A stretch of DNA of 64,000 nt from contig CACXLJ010000006.1 in assembly GCA_902768435.1 (NCBI GenBank), positions 59,406 to 123,405 of the forward strand. The letters are read 5' to 3'. The notes below the pieces were generated by a model that saw nothing but the letters and a program-made list of their open reading frames with translations, was not told the origin of the DNA and made no database searches. Shown piece after piece: positions 36,856 to 44,899 of the stretch (position 1 is the first letter of the stretch; every line of letters begins with the position of its first letter). The position numbers were made by a program, and so were the translations under genes. Source of the stretch: an uncultured Bacteroidales bacterium (lineage in GTDB: Bacteria > Bacteroidota > Bacteroidia > Bacteroidales > Muribaculaceae).

Positions 36856-37804
36856 ACTTATTCTCCGCAATCCACTTGCTCACATTCGCCTCGATGCGGG
36901 CATTCAGGTCGGCATCCAGGTTACGCTCAAACTTCTCGCCGGTGATTTCCTCGTAGAGTTCAATGTAGCGCTGTGCCACCGTCTCGCAATACTCGTCGGT
37001 CATCTCGGGCACTTGCTGGCCTTCCTTGCCCATAAAGTCGTGCTCAATGAGCCACTGGCGCACAAACTCCTTGGAGAGTTGCTTCTGGGGCTCGCCTTTC
37101 TCGAAACGCTCCTCAAAGCCGTCGGCATAGAAATAGCGCGACGAGTCGGGCGTGTGAATCTCGTCCATGAGAATCACCTCGCCATTGTATTTGCCAAACT
37201 CATATTTGGTGTCGACCAGGATGAGGCCCTTCTTGGCGGCAATCTCGGTGCCGCGGGCAAACAGGGCGCGGGTGTAGCGCTCCATCACCTCATAGTCCTC
37301 GGGTGAGGCAAGGCCTTGTGCCAGAATTTCTTCCTTCGAGATGTTCTCGTCGTGACCAGCCTCGGCCTTGGTGGTGGGCGTGATGATAGGCTCGGAGAAA
37401 CGCTCATTCTCGCGCATGCCGTCGGGCAGTTTCACGCCACACAGTTCGCGACAGCCGTTCTTGTACTCGCGCCAGGCACTGCCAGTAAGATAACCGCGAA
37501 TAATCATCTCCAGCGGGAATGGCTCGCAACGGCGGCCCACAGTAACCATCGGGTCGGGAGTGGCCAGTTTCCAGTTAGGCACGATGTCGGCAGTGGCATC
37601 CAGAAACTTAGCAGCAATCTGGTTGAGCACCTGACCCTTCGAGGGTATGCCCTTGGGCAGAATCACATCGAAGGCCGAGATGCGGTCGGTAGCCACCATC
37701 ACCAGCAGGTCGTTGCCTAAAAAATACACATCACGAACTTTGCCGTGATAAACTTTCTCTTGTCCATCAAACTGATAATCAGTGCGAACCAAAGTATTTC
37801 CCAT
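36854..37804 (-). CDS. purC: Phosphoribosylaminoimidazole-succinocarboxamide synthase (SAICAR synthetase)
   Basis: 316 residues. It joins aspartate to CAIR in purine synthesis, using ATP. Motifs: [27 protein letters not shown] N-terminus ([11 protein letters not shown] at about 18-28), [28 protein letters not shown] and [11 protein letters not shown]. Its length is that of the eukaryote-like longer PurC of Bacteroidetes. It is upstream of ubiE with a 7-bp tandem array between the two genes. A -7 element (37847-37854) lies 42 bp before the start. Confidence 0.95.
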   Translation of the reverse strand: MGNTLVRTDYQFDGQEKVYHGKVRDVYFLGNDLLVMVATDRISAFDVILPKGIPSKGQVLNQIAAKFLDATADIVPNWKLATPDPMVTVGRRCEPFPLEMIIRGYLTGSAWREYKNGCRELCGVKLPDGMRENERFSEPIITPTTKAEAGHDENISKEEILAQGLASPEDYEVMERYTRALFARGTEIAAKKGLILVDTKYEFGKYNGEVILMDEIHTPDSSRYFYADGFEERFEKGEPQKQLSKEFVRQWLIEHDFMGKEGQQVPEMTDEYCETVAQRYIELYEEITGEKFERNLDADLNARIEANVSKWIAENK

Positions 37805-37846
37805 ATTCCTTTATATTTTTACGATTTGTTGATCTAAAAAACTATG

Positions 37847-37854
37847 CAAATTTA
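37847..37854 (-). promoter_or_regulatory. -7 element of purC
   Basis: TAAATTTG on the minus strand. No good -33 partner at 19-20 bp. Confidence 0.45.
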
Positions 37855-38106
37855 GCAAACTTTGTCCACATAACCCCCGCCCACATTAAAAATCTACACA
37901 TAAATCTCATTTCTTTATGCTGGACTGGTTCTTATGCAACACTGAAGGCACGATGAAACTCACGCAATAGAAGCATAATTGACAACCAATTGTATTTTTA
38001 TTTGTGACAATTGCTCCTCTCACAGAGCAAATAGCATGCAACCACAATGGCACACCCTACTGAACAGACACAAAGTGGCATTAGATTTTAACATGAAACA
38101 ACTTTA

Positions 38107-38181
38107 TTAGTAACAACCTTGTTAGTAACAACCCTATTAGTAATAACTTTATTAGTAATAAACTTGTTAGTTACAAATTTA
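38107..38181 (+). repeat. Five tandem 15-bp repeats upstream of the ATPase gene
   Basis: Units are TTAGTAACAACCTTG, TTAGTAACAACCCTA, TTAGTAATAACTTTA, TTAGTAATAAACTTG and TTAGTTACAAATTTA, with a partial sixth unit before 38107 (ending AACAACTTTA). The fourth unit supplies the TTG of the -33 promoter element, and the array ends 5 bp before the -7 element. No spacers are present, so it is not CRISPR. Placement suggests an operator-like cluster for a regulator. Confidence 0.85.
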
Positions 38182-38194
38182 TTTCATATCTTTG
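38164..38194 (+). promoter_or_regulatory. Promoter of the ATPase gene, within the 15-bp array
   Basis: TTG (38164-38166), 20 bp, TATCTTTG (38187-38194), 32 bp before the ATG. The -33 lies inside repeat unit 4. Confidence 0.75.
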
Positions 38195-38226
38195 CAACAT
38201 AATTAATCAAAACAGGCACTACTATT

Positions 38227-39363
38227 ATGGCATCAGTTAATCCTTTTTTATTTGGTAAAGCGGTCGTGGGCGACTATTTCACCGACCGGCAGGAAGACGC
38301 TAAACGACTGACTTCCAATCTAACGCATGGAATAAACACCATCATCATTTCACCGCGCCGATGGGGGAAAACCTCATTGGTAAAAAAGGTCATATCTGAG
38401 TTTGACCATAGTAGCATCAAACCTATTTTCATCGATATTTTTCAGTGCAAATCGGAGTATGAGTTTTATCATGCCTTCGCCGACGCTGTCATCAAGCAGA
38501 CTTCATCGAAGATTGATGAATGGGTTGAGATGGCAAAACAATTTTTGTCACGCATTTCACCCAAATTCTCGTTTGGTCCAGACCCGATGAATGATTTCAC
38601 CGTCTTTTTTGACTGGAATCCCAAAGATGAGATTGATGCAGATATACTGGATTTACCCGAAAAAATTGCACAGCGCAACAATATTAAGATTGTGATATGT
38701 CTCGATGAGTTTCAGCAAATAGCCGACTTCGCTCATTCGGAATCATTTCAAAAGAAGTTGCGCTCGGTGTGGCAACACCAGCAAAATGTAACATATTGCA
38801 TGTTTGGGAGCAAAAAGCACTTGATGGAAAACTTCTTCAACCACAAGAGCATGCCATTCTACAAATTTGGTGATATGATGTTCTTGAAAAAGATACCCAC
38901 CAATGAGTGGATATCGTTCATCAGTGACAAATTCACCGAAACTGGAAAAAAGATCTCCCCCAAACAAATAACAAGGATTTGTGATGTGACCGAGAATCAG
39001 TCTTCGTATGTACAACACTTATCATGGATTGTGTGGTATAAATCAGGTAAAACTGTAACTGAAGAGGATATAGAACAGTCAATTGATGACTTGCTCGAGC
39101 AGAACAAAGTATTTTTCCAGCGCGAAGTTGAGCAACTCACCGAATTGCAGATGAATTTTCTCAGGGCCCTCGCCAACAATATAACCACGGGGTTCAGCAG
39201 CAAAGAGGTCATCAGAAAATATCGGCTCGAATCATCGGCCAATGTCAATGCTATAAAAAAAGCATTGATAAAGAAAGACATTATCGATGTTGACGGACAG
39301 CGCATATCATTCAACGACGCACTATTTCGCCTTTGGATTCAGCGCCAGCAATTCTTTGATTAA
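38227..39363 (+). CDS. Archaeal-type AAA ATPase (ATPase_2 family)
   Basis: 378 residues. Walker A is ISPRRWGKTS (41-50), Walker B is IKIVICLDEFQQIADF (Asp160, Glu161), and a sensor-type segment YCMFGSKKHLM follows. The C-terminal 100 residues form a winged-helix-like part (LTELQMNFLRALANN to SANVNAIKKALIKKDII). This is the layout of the archaeal ATPase/ATPase_2 group, often single genes in bacteria with uncertain roles in DNA-linked or stress functions. The gene uses more A/T-rich codons than its neighbours (for example AAAATTGCACAG), hinting at horizontal gain. No partner gene is visible. Its promoter lies in a 15-bp tandem array, and a hairpin follows at 39399. Confidence 0.85.
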   Translation: MASVNPFLFGKAVVGDYFTDRQEDAKRLTSNLTHGINTIIISPRRWGKTSLVKKVISEFDHSSIKPIFIDIFQCKSEYEFYHAFADAVIKQTSSKIDEWVEMAKQFLSRISPKFSFGPDPMNDFTVFFDWNPKDEIDADILDLPEKIAQRNNIKIVICLDEFQQIADFAHSESFQKKLRSVWQHQQNVTYCMFGSKKHLMENFFNHKSMPFYKFGDMMFLKKIPTNEWISFISDKFTETGKKISPKQITRICDVTENQSSYVQHLSWIVWYKSGKTVTEEDIEQSIDDLLEQNKVFFQREVEQLTELQMNFLRALANNITTGFSSKEVIRKYRLESSANVNAIKKALIKKDIIDVDGQRISFNDALFRLWIQRQQFFD

Positions 39364-39398
39364 CCCCCTTGCCTGGTGAGTAAGGGATTGACACAACA

Positions 39399-39433
39399 AA
39401 AGGGGTTGCTCACATGTGCTGGGCAGTCCCTTT
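39399..39433 (+). terminator. Hairpin terminator after the ATPase gene
   Basis: AAAGGGGTTGCT pairs with GGCAGTCCCTTT with three G-T pairs. It lies 36 bp after the stop. The right arm resembles that of the terminator at 9825. Confidence 0.6.
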
Positions 39434-39492
39434 CAGTTAGCAGTTAGCAGTTGTCAGTTAGCAGTTATCAGTTGACAGTCATCAGTCATCAG
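39434..39492. repeat. Eight 7-bp units of the CAGTNNN family
   Basis: CAGTTAG, CAGTTAG, CAGTTGT, CAGTTAG, CAGTTAT, CAGTTGA, CAGTCAT, CAGTCAT and a final CAG, in perfect 7-bp register immediately after the hairpin at 39399-39433. Confidence 0.85.
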
Positions 39493-39495
39493 ATT

Positions 39496-39531
39496 TCTAG
39501 CCTATCTTGCCATTCTAGCACATCTAGCCTA
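39496..39531. repeat. Four 9-bp units of the CTAG family
   Basis: TCTAGCCTA, TCTTGCCAT, TCTAGCACA, TCTAGCCTA in strict 9-bp register directly after the heptamer array. Three of four hold CTAG, which is rare in most bacterial DNA. Confidence 0.7.
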
Positions 39532-39585
39532 TATAGAGCGGCCAGAAGGACAACCAGTCCTCCCCTTTCAGGGGGCTAGGGGGCT

Positions 39586-39634
39586 CTCAACCCTAAACCC
39601 TCAACTCTAAACCCTAAACTCTCAACCCTCAACC
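39586..39634. repeat. Seven 7-bp units of the CTMAACY family
   Basis: CTCAACC, CTAAACC, CTCAACT, CTAAACC, CTAAACT, CTCAACC, CTCAACC in perfect 7-bp register, ending three bases before the stop codon of the CotH-dockerin gene. The reverse complement family occurs at 58764-58798. Confidence 0.85.
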
Positions 39635-39636
39635 AA

Positions 39637-41316
39637 TCAGCTGTTCATGATGATGTCGATAAGGGCGGTGATGTCGCGCACATCGATTTCGCCGTCTTCG
39701 CTCACATCGGCAGCGGCACTTGTGCCCGAATTCATGATGATGTCGATAAGGGCGGTGATGTCGCGCACATCCACCTCGCCATCTTCGTTCACATCACCCC
39801 TGAGCACAGCCGTGGGGTCAAATCCCAGTTGCTGATCCATCCATGTGAGGCGGTTATGAATCCATGACTTGAGGTGGCTCACCTCGTCGTTGTAGTTCTG
39901 AGCAACATACTGGTTGGGCCACACATACTGTCCCCAGCGGGGCCATGCCTGGCTGTTGCGTGACTCGGCACCCTGTGCCGTGAGCATAGTAGCCATCGAG
40001 TCGATGGTAGCTATCAGGCGGTCTTCGCGGAAGTTGGTGCGGCGATACTGTGCCCAACGCGACTTGAGCAAATTGGTGTAATAGGGATCTTGGTTGAGCT
40101 TATACCACCAGAAAGGAATCAGCTGAGTGTCACCACTATTATAGAGCACATTGTTGTTTTGCCAAACCCAAGTGTTGGTATACCAGCCGTTGTAGTAGTC
40201 AGAGTTGCCGTAACCCAGGTTGAAGTCCCACAGAACCAGTCTGAAACGCGGGTCAACGCTGTCGTTCCACTTATACATCTTGGTGCTCAAGCGATAGCCA
40301 TCGACATTGTGCGCAAACTCCTGAGCCAGCTGATAGTCGACAAACGAGAGTTCATCGAGATACTGGCGATAGCCCTGTTCGGGATCGGCGAAGTTGCTGG
40401 CATTGAGCGCGCCTTCCATCTGATCGATACGGCCGTGGATATAGTTGAGCTGCTCCTCGGTCATCTCCTCATAGTCGGGCGACTTGTACTGGTAGTAAAT
40501 ATAACGGTTGTTATAGGAATAGCCAGTGTTGCTCACGGGGTGATACTTCGACACATAGGTCACCTCGTCGTTGCGGTCCACCTCTACCAGATAACCGCCA
40601 GTGAGCGAGTCGCCTTGAACACCAGGGTCTTCCAGATTCAGGCGGTTCTTGCCCTTGCTCACCGTCTCGATCATGATGTACACACCATAGTAGGTGCCAT
40701 CGAGAAACACTTCGCAATACTTGCCGTGAGGCGTAAAGCCCATCCAACGCCGCGACAGTTCGAAGGCGAGCAGGTCGCGCATCATGCTCTTGTCGCTGTA
40801 GGGTGCCAGCAAGGCCCAGTCGTTGTCCTTGGCCATGCCCATGATTTTCACTTTCACCTTCTTGCCGCCTTCCTCGAGGGGTTTGTCGAGCGGGCGGAAC
40901 GAGTATGGTTTCTTGTCGCTCATTGTAAACGACGAGTTGCCGCGATAACGCAAAGCAATATAGCCCTCGTAGTCAATGGTCTGGCCGGGATGTGCCACAG
41001 TGTCGGCATAGTTGAGCTGGCCCTCGCCATTGTCGATGATCTTCATGCGGGCGGTGATACGGTTTTCGCGATCAATCTCTTGTCCATTCACCTCAATCCA
41101 CACGATGGGCAGATTGGTTTGAGTGAGGTTCACATACTGGTTGTCGGGCGGATAATTCCACCACGAAGTGCTCCGTGGGTTAGCATTCTTCTTGACCTTT
41201 TGAGTCGCCATCTTACCGGGCTCGTTGTGGTAATAGATGCCCTGGTCTTGAGCACTGGCTGCGCTGCTCATCATCAAGAGAGCCGTAGTTGCGATTAAAA
41301 AAGTAAATTTTTTCAT
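39637..41316 (-). CDS. CotH-kinase-family secreted protein with dockerin repeats
   Basis: 559 residues. A signal peptide (to about residue 22, SAASAQ) is followed by a CotH domain (about 95-430) with the landmarks ALRYRGNSSFTMSDKKPYSF, LLAPYSDKSMMRDLLAFELS, GVYIMIETVSKGKNRLNL, GGYLVEVDRND and LVLWDFNLGYGN. CotH proteins are atypical kinases first known from Bacillus spore coats. The C-terminus (about 503-559) has two dockerin calcium repeats (GDVNEDGEVDVRDITALIDII, ADVSEDGEIDVRDITALIDII). It is therefore an exported protein, possibly part of a surface complex; substrate unknown. The stop codon is three bases from the 7-bp repeat array at 39586. The gene downstream of ansA, it lies 83 bp past the ansA stop codon. 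Confidence 0.88.
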   Translation of the reverse strand: MKKFTFLIATTALLMMSSAASAQDQGIYYHNEPGKMATQKVKKNANPRSTSWWNYPPDNQYVNLTQTNLPIVWIEVNGQEIDRENRITARMKIIDNGEGQLNYADTVAHPGQTIDYEGYIALRYRGNSSFTMSDKKPYSFRPLDKPLEEGGKKVKVKIMGMAKDNDWALLAPYSDKSMMRDLLAFELSRRWMGFTPHGKYCEVFLDGTYYGVYIMIETVSKGKNRLNLEDPGVQGDSLTGGYLVEVDRNDEVTYVSKYHPVSNTGYSYNNRYIYYQYKSPDYEEMTEEQLNYIHGRIDQMEGALNASNFADPEQGYRQYLDELSFVDYQLAQEFAHNVDGYRLSTKMYKWNDSVDPRFRLVLWDFNLGYGNSDYYNGWYTNTWVWQNNNVLYNSGDTQLIPFWWYKLNQDPYYTNLLKSRWAQYRRTNFREDRLIATIDSMATMLTAQGAESRNSQAWPRWGQYVWPNQYVAQNYNDEVSHLKSWIHNRLTWMDQQLGFDPTAVLRGDVNEDGEVDVRDITALIDIIMNSGTSAAADVSEDGEIDVRDITALIDIIMNS

Positions 41317-41399
41317 TATAGACTGTAATTTTTAAGAAAAACATACATGTTAATAGAACACATTCTTGAATATTGCGTTTTGCATTGAGCAAAAAGGGA

Positions 41400-42440
41400 T
41401 TATAGCGACACCTCGCCGCACAGGTCACTGTTGAAGTAGCGCTTCACACCCGCAGGCGACAGACCAAGACCAAACAGATACATCAGCTTGGTGATGGCCG
41501 CCTCGCTGGTCATGTCGTGGCCACTCACAACACCGGCATTCGCCAGGCAGTTGCCAGTCTCATAGAGTTCGTCGTGCACGCCGCCGTTGGGGCACTGCGT
41601 GACATTCACGATGACCACGCCGCGGTCGGTTGCCTCACGAATGAGCGAAGTGAACCACGGTTCGCTGGGGCTATTGCCCGCGCCATAGGTCTTGAGCACG
41701 ATGCCCTTGATGTCGGGCGTGTTGAGCAGGTATTTGAGCGTTGACGGGGTGATGCCAGGGTGCAATTCCAGGAACATCACATTGGGGTCCATGTTGTAGC
41801 GCACCTTGAGCGGCCGTTTCGATGGCAAGCGATAGAGCATCTCCTTGAAATACTTGATGTCGAGGCCAATGCGCGCCAGTTCGGGATAATTGTTGCTCAT
41901 GAAAGCGTTAAAATTGTTGGCGCTCATCTTGGTGCTGCGGTTGCCACGCCACAGGTGATTCTCAAAGAGAATGGCCACCTCCTGCACCATAGCCTCGCCG
42001 GTTCGCTTGTCGATCTCGGCAGCCACCTGTAGGGCGGTGATGAGATTCTCATCGCCATCGGTGCGCACCTCGCCAATGGGCAGCTGCGAACCGGTGATGA
42101 TGACCGGCTTACTCAGATTCTCGAGCATGAAACTGAGTGCCGATGCAGTGAACGCCATGGTATCGGTGCCATGCAGCACCACAAAACCGTCGTATTCATC
42201 ATAGTTGTCTTCGATGGCCTTGGCGATGTCGGCCCAGTGCTGCGGATTCATGTTCGAACTGTCGATGGGCGGGTCGAACTGTATGTTGTCGATGTCATAC
42301 TCCAGTTTTTTCACACGGGGCACATTCTCCATCAGGTGCGAGAAATCGAAGGGCTGCAGCGCATTAGTTTCGGGATTCTCGATCATGCCAATGGTACCAC
42401 CGGTGTAGATGATGAGGATTTTAGGTCTATGGTCTTTCAT
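41400..42440 (-). CDS. ansA: L-asparaginase, type I
   Basis: 346 residues. It hydrolyses asparagine to aspartate and ammonia. Motifs: IIYTGGTIGMI (10-20, with the nucleophile Thr13) and VVLHGTDTMAFTASALSFML (88-107). No signal peptide is seen, so it is the cytoplasmic type I enzyme. The gene follows the esterase gene 33 bp downstream on the same strand, and the CotH-dockerin gene lies 83 bp further on. The order esterase-ansA appears to be one of proximity, not pathway. Confidence 0.93.
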   Translation of the reverse strand: MKDHRPKILIIYTGGTIGMIENPETNALQPFDFSHLMENVPRVKKLEYDIDNIQFDPPIDSSNMNPQHWADIAKAIEDNYDEYDGFVVLHGTDTMAFTASALSFMLENLSKPVIITGSQLPIGEVRTDGDENLITALQVAAEIDKRTGEAMVQEVAILFENHLWRGNRSTKMSANNFNAFMSNNYPELARIGLDIKYFKEMLYRLPSKRPLKVRYNMDPNVMFLELHPGITPSTLKYLLNTPDIKGIVLKTYGAGNSPSEPWFTSLIREATDRGVVIVNVTQCPNGGVHDELYETGNCLANAGVVSGHDMTSEAAITKLMYLFGLGLSPAGVKRYFNSDLCGEVSL

Positions 42441-42473
42441 TGCTATTTGTATTTAATATTGGTTTCAACTTAA

Positions 42474-43556
42474 TTAGGCCGCATCTTTCTCAGCAGGTTG
42501 CGGAGCAACTGTTGGCACTGGTTCCTGTTGCTTTTCGGGCTTTTTTACCTCGGGCTTGGGCGCATCTTTTTTGGTCTCGGTTTTCTTGACCTCGGGGGTC
42601 TTGGCCGCCTTGTCGCGCGTAACGATGCTGGTGTTGCACTTCACCGGCTTACCCGAAAGCGCCTGATCGAAGAACTTGAGATGCTTGTCGAGCGACTCCA
42701 CCCAGTACTGCCAGCTGTGCTGCCCGGCACGGATGGTGAAATCGTGGGCAATGCCCTTGGCTTCGAGTGCCTGGTGCAGTGCCATGTTCACTTCAAAGAA
42801 GAAGTCGCGGTCGCCGCAATCGATGATGATGTTCTGCCCAGCCTTGAGCGTGGGCACCAGGCTCGCTACCGAGTGGGTGGCCCAAACGCCCTTCGCCGAG
42901 GCATACTTGCCCAGCCGCTTGTCGATGTTCCAGCGGTCGGGGAACTTGGTAATGTCGACACCACCGCTCATGCTGCCGCAATGCTTGAACACATCGGGAT
43001 GACGCCATGCCAGCCACAGTGCCCCGTGGCCGCCCATGCTCAAGCCCGTGACGGCGCGCTTGTCGGCCTTGGCTATGGTGCGATAGTGAATGTCCATATA
43101 GTCGACCAGTTCTTTCGACACATAGGTCTCAAACTGCATCTTGGGGTCGATGGGTGAGTCGAAGTACCAGCTGTCCTGCCCGTCGGGGCACACGATGATG
43201 ATGCCATGCTGCGTGGCCTTCTGCTTCAAGTTGACATGATTGGACCATGCCATATAGTTGTCATCGGCGCCATGCAGCAGGTAGAGCACCGGATAGCGCT
43301 CTGCCCCACCTTTCAGGTACTGTTCGGGCACAAACACCATGTTGGTGATAGCGCGCCCCATCTTGGCACTTGGCACCTCGACGGTGTCTTGCTGCTCAGT
43401 TACCTGCACAAGGCTGTCGTTATTGACAGTTTCAGCCTGTTGTGATGCGCTCACCGAGGGCGAAACGCTTGCTGGAGTATCGCTGCCCGCTTGCTTGCGG
43501 CAACCTGCCACGAGCAACGCCACGAGCGTCAATGATATGAACCACCCTTGTTTCAT
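42474..43556 (-). CDS. Esterase-family lipoprotein with Pro/Lys-rich tail
   Basis: 360 residues. A lipobox LVAGC (Cys19) is followed by an esterase D/S-formylglutathione-hydrolase-like alpha/beta hydrolase domain (about 65-315): RYPVLYLLHGADDNY, GLSMGGHG with the nucleophile Ser173, and a His in the segment GQHSWQYW near residue 290. The last 45 residues are Pro/Lys/Glu-rich (KTPEVKKTETKKDAPKPE). A paralogue (43553-44446) without the tail or lipobox overlaps its start by four bases. The substrate is unknown; feruloyl or other acyl esters on polysaccharides are known for related enzymes. It is probably at the outer membrane. Confidence 0.85.
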   Translation of the reverse strand: MKQGWFISLTLVALLVAGCRKQAGSDTPASVSPSVSASQQAETVNNDSLVQVTEQQDTVEVPSAKMGRAITNMVFVPEQYLKGGAERYPVLYLLHGADDNYMAWSNHVNLKQKATQHGIIIVCPDGQDSWYFDSPIDPKMQFETYVSKELVDYMDIHYRTIAKADKRAVTGLSMGGHGALWLAWRHPDVFKHCGSMSGGVDITKFPDRWNIDKRLGKYASAKGVWATHSVASLVPTLKAGQNIIIDCGDRDFFFEVNMALHQALEAKGIAHDFTIRAGQHSWQYWVESLDKHLKFFDQALSGKPVKCNTSIVTRDKAAKTPEVKKTETKKDAPKPEVKKPEKQQEPVPTVAPQPAEKDAA

Positions 43557-44446
43557 GGTTTCATGTTTTTATAGCCTTTCTGGAATGCCTTTTCGAAGAA
43601 CACCAGCTGGTAGTCGAGCGAGTTCACCCAATAGTTCCATGAGTGCTTGCCCGGCCTGATGATGAAATCGTGCGGAATCTTGTGCGCGAGCAGGGCCTGA
43701 TGCAGGTCGAGATTCACCTGATAGAAGAAGTCGCTGTAACCATCGTCGATGATGATGTTCTGACCTGCCTTGAGCGTGGGCACCAGGTTGATGACAGCGT
43801 GGTCGGCCCAGCGCTTCTTGTTGGTCTCGTACTTGCCCAGTCGCTTGTCGAGTTTCCAGCGATTAGGAAACTTGGTGATGTCGACGCCGCCACTCATACT
43901 GCCGCAGGAGCCGAACACATCGGGATGACGGAAACCCAGCCACAGTCCACCGTGTCCGCCCATGCTCAGGCCAGTGATGGCGCGCATGTGAGGCGAATCG
44001 TAGGTGCGGTAGTGCTCGTCGATGTAGGCCACCAGTTCCTTGGAAACATAGGTCTCGAACTGCATCTTGGGGTCGACGGGCGAGTCGAAGTACCAGCTGT
44101 CCTGACCGTCGGGGCACACGATTATCATGCCGTGCTTGGTGGCAAGGGCATCCAGGTTGGTCTTTTTCGACCAGTCGCTATAGCAACCGTCGGCGCCGTG
44201 CAGCAGGTAAAGCACGGGGTAACGCCTGTCTTGGTCGCCCACAAGATATTGTTCGGGCACAATCACCACATTCTTGATGTTGCGGCCCATCTTGGCGCTC
44301 ATCACCTTCACGGTATCGGCTTGTGCCGTCTCTTCGGCAACCGATGTGAGCACATCGTCCTGCGCCTGGGCGCTCCATGCGCCTGCACACAGCAAGGTCA
44401 TGCACAGCACCAATAGTTTCAAGTAGTCTTTCATTTTATATTTCAT
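43553..44446 (-). CDS. Secreted esterase (putative esterase family)
   Basis: 297 residues. A signal peptide (about 1-28, ending WSAQA) precedes the esterase domain: RYPVLYLLHGADGCYSDW, CPDGQDSWYFDSPVDPKM, GLSMGGHGG with Ser161, and PGKHSWNYW with a His near 270. It is closely similar to the downstream lipoprotein esterase through most of the domain, and the genes overlap (ATGA). The N-terminus could also begin at the ATG four codons later. It lies 13 bp downstream of tadA. The two probably act on similar ester substrates, one free in the periplasm or secreted and one anchored. Confidence 0.85.
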   Translation of the reverse strand: MKYKMKDYLKLLVLCMTLLCAGAWSAQAQDDVLTSVAEETAQADTVKVMSAKMGRNIKNVVIVPEQYLVGDQDRRYPVLYLLHGADGCYSDWSKKTNLDALATKHGMIIVCPDGQDSWYFDSPVDPKMQFETYVSKELVAYIDEHYRTYDSPHMRAITGLSMGGHGGLWLGFRHPDVFGSCGSMSGGVDITKFPNRWKLDKRLGKYETNKKRWADHAVINLVPTLKAGQNIIIDDGYSDFFYQVNLDLHQALLAHKIPHDFIIRPGKHSWNYWVNSLDYQLVFFEKAFQKGYKNMKP

Positions 44447-44458
44447 CGTTTCTTCGTT

Positions 44459-44899
44459 TTATCGTTTGCTTTTAAAAAACTCGGTCATGAGCGAGGCACA
44501 TTCCTCGGCCAGCACACTACCCTCGACCACCGTCTTCTTGTGGAAGGGCTTGTCGCAGTAGATGTGATAGCCCCGTTTGGGATCGTCGCAGCCATACACC
44601 ACCCGCGCTATCTGGCTCCAGCCCAGCGCACCGGCGCACATGAGGCAGGGCTCTACCGTGACATAGAGCGTGCAGTCGGGCAGATATTTGCCGCCCAGAT
44701 AGGATGCCGCCGCCGTGATAGCCTGCATCTCGGCATGCGCCGTGACATCGGTGAGCGTCTGCGTCAGGTTGTGGCCGCGTGCTATGATGCGCCCATGACT
44801 CACAATCACGGCACCAATGGGCACCTCGTCGCGCTCGAGTGCCTTGTGGGCCTCGTCGAGTGCCTGACGCATATATTTCTCGTCATCAACGGTTATCAT
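44459..44899 (-). CDS. tadA: tRNA-specific adenosine deaminase
   Basis: 146 residues. It converts A34 of tRNA-Arg(ACG) to inosine. The deaminase zinc site is HAEMQAI (His55, Glu57) and PCLMC (Cys85, Cys88); the N-terminal VPIGAVIVSHGRIIARGHN and the SLMTEFF C-terminus match the family. It overlaps the end of the LRR gene by four bases and is followed 12 bp later by the esterase genes on the same strand. A guanine deaminase is an alternative, but length and motifs fit TadA. Confidence 0.93.
   Translation of the reverse strand: MITVDDEKYMRQALDEAHKALERDEVPIGAVIVSHGRIIARGHNLTQTLTDVTAHAEMQAITAAASYLGGKYLPDCTLYVTVEPCLMCAGALGWSQIARVVYGCDDPKRGYHIYCDKPFHKKTVVEGSVLAEECASLMTEFFKSKR

Larger units (their letters stand above)
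37805..38226. other. Divergent intergenic region between purC and the ATPase gene
   Basis: About 420 bp. It holds the purC -7 element, an AT-rich middle portion with no gene, the 15-bp tandem array (38107-38181) and the promoter of the ATPase gene (38164-38194). Confidence 0.7.

Noticed and set aside
38107..38181. Possible CRISPR array
   Set aside because: Repeats are 15 bp, directly adjoining, without spacers, and no cas genes are present.
39586..39634. Possible telomere sequence (CCCTAAA-like)
   Set aside because: Internal position between genes, degenerate units and a circular-type gene context; the likeness is coincidental.
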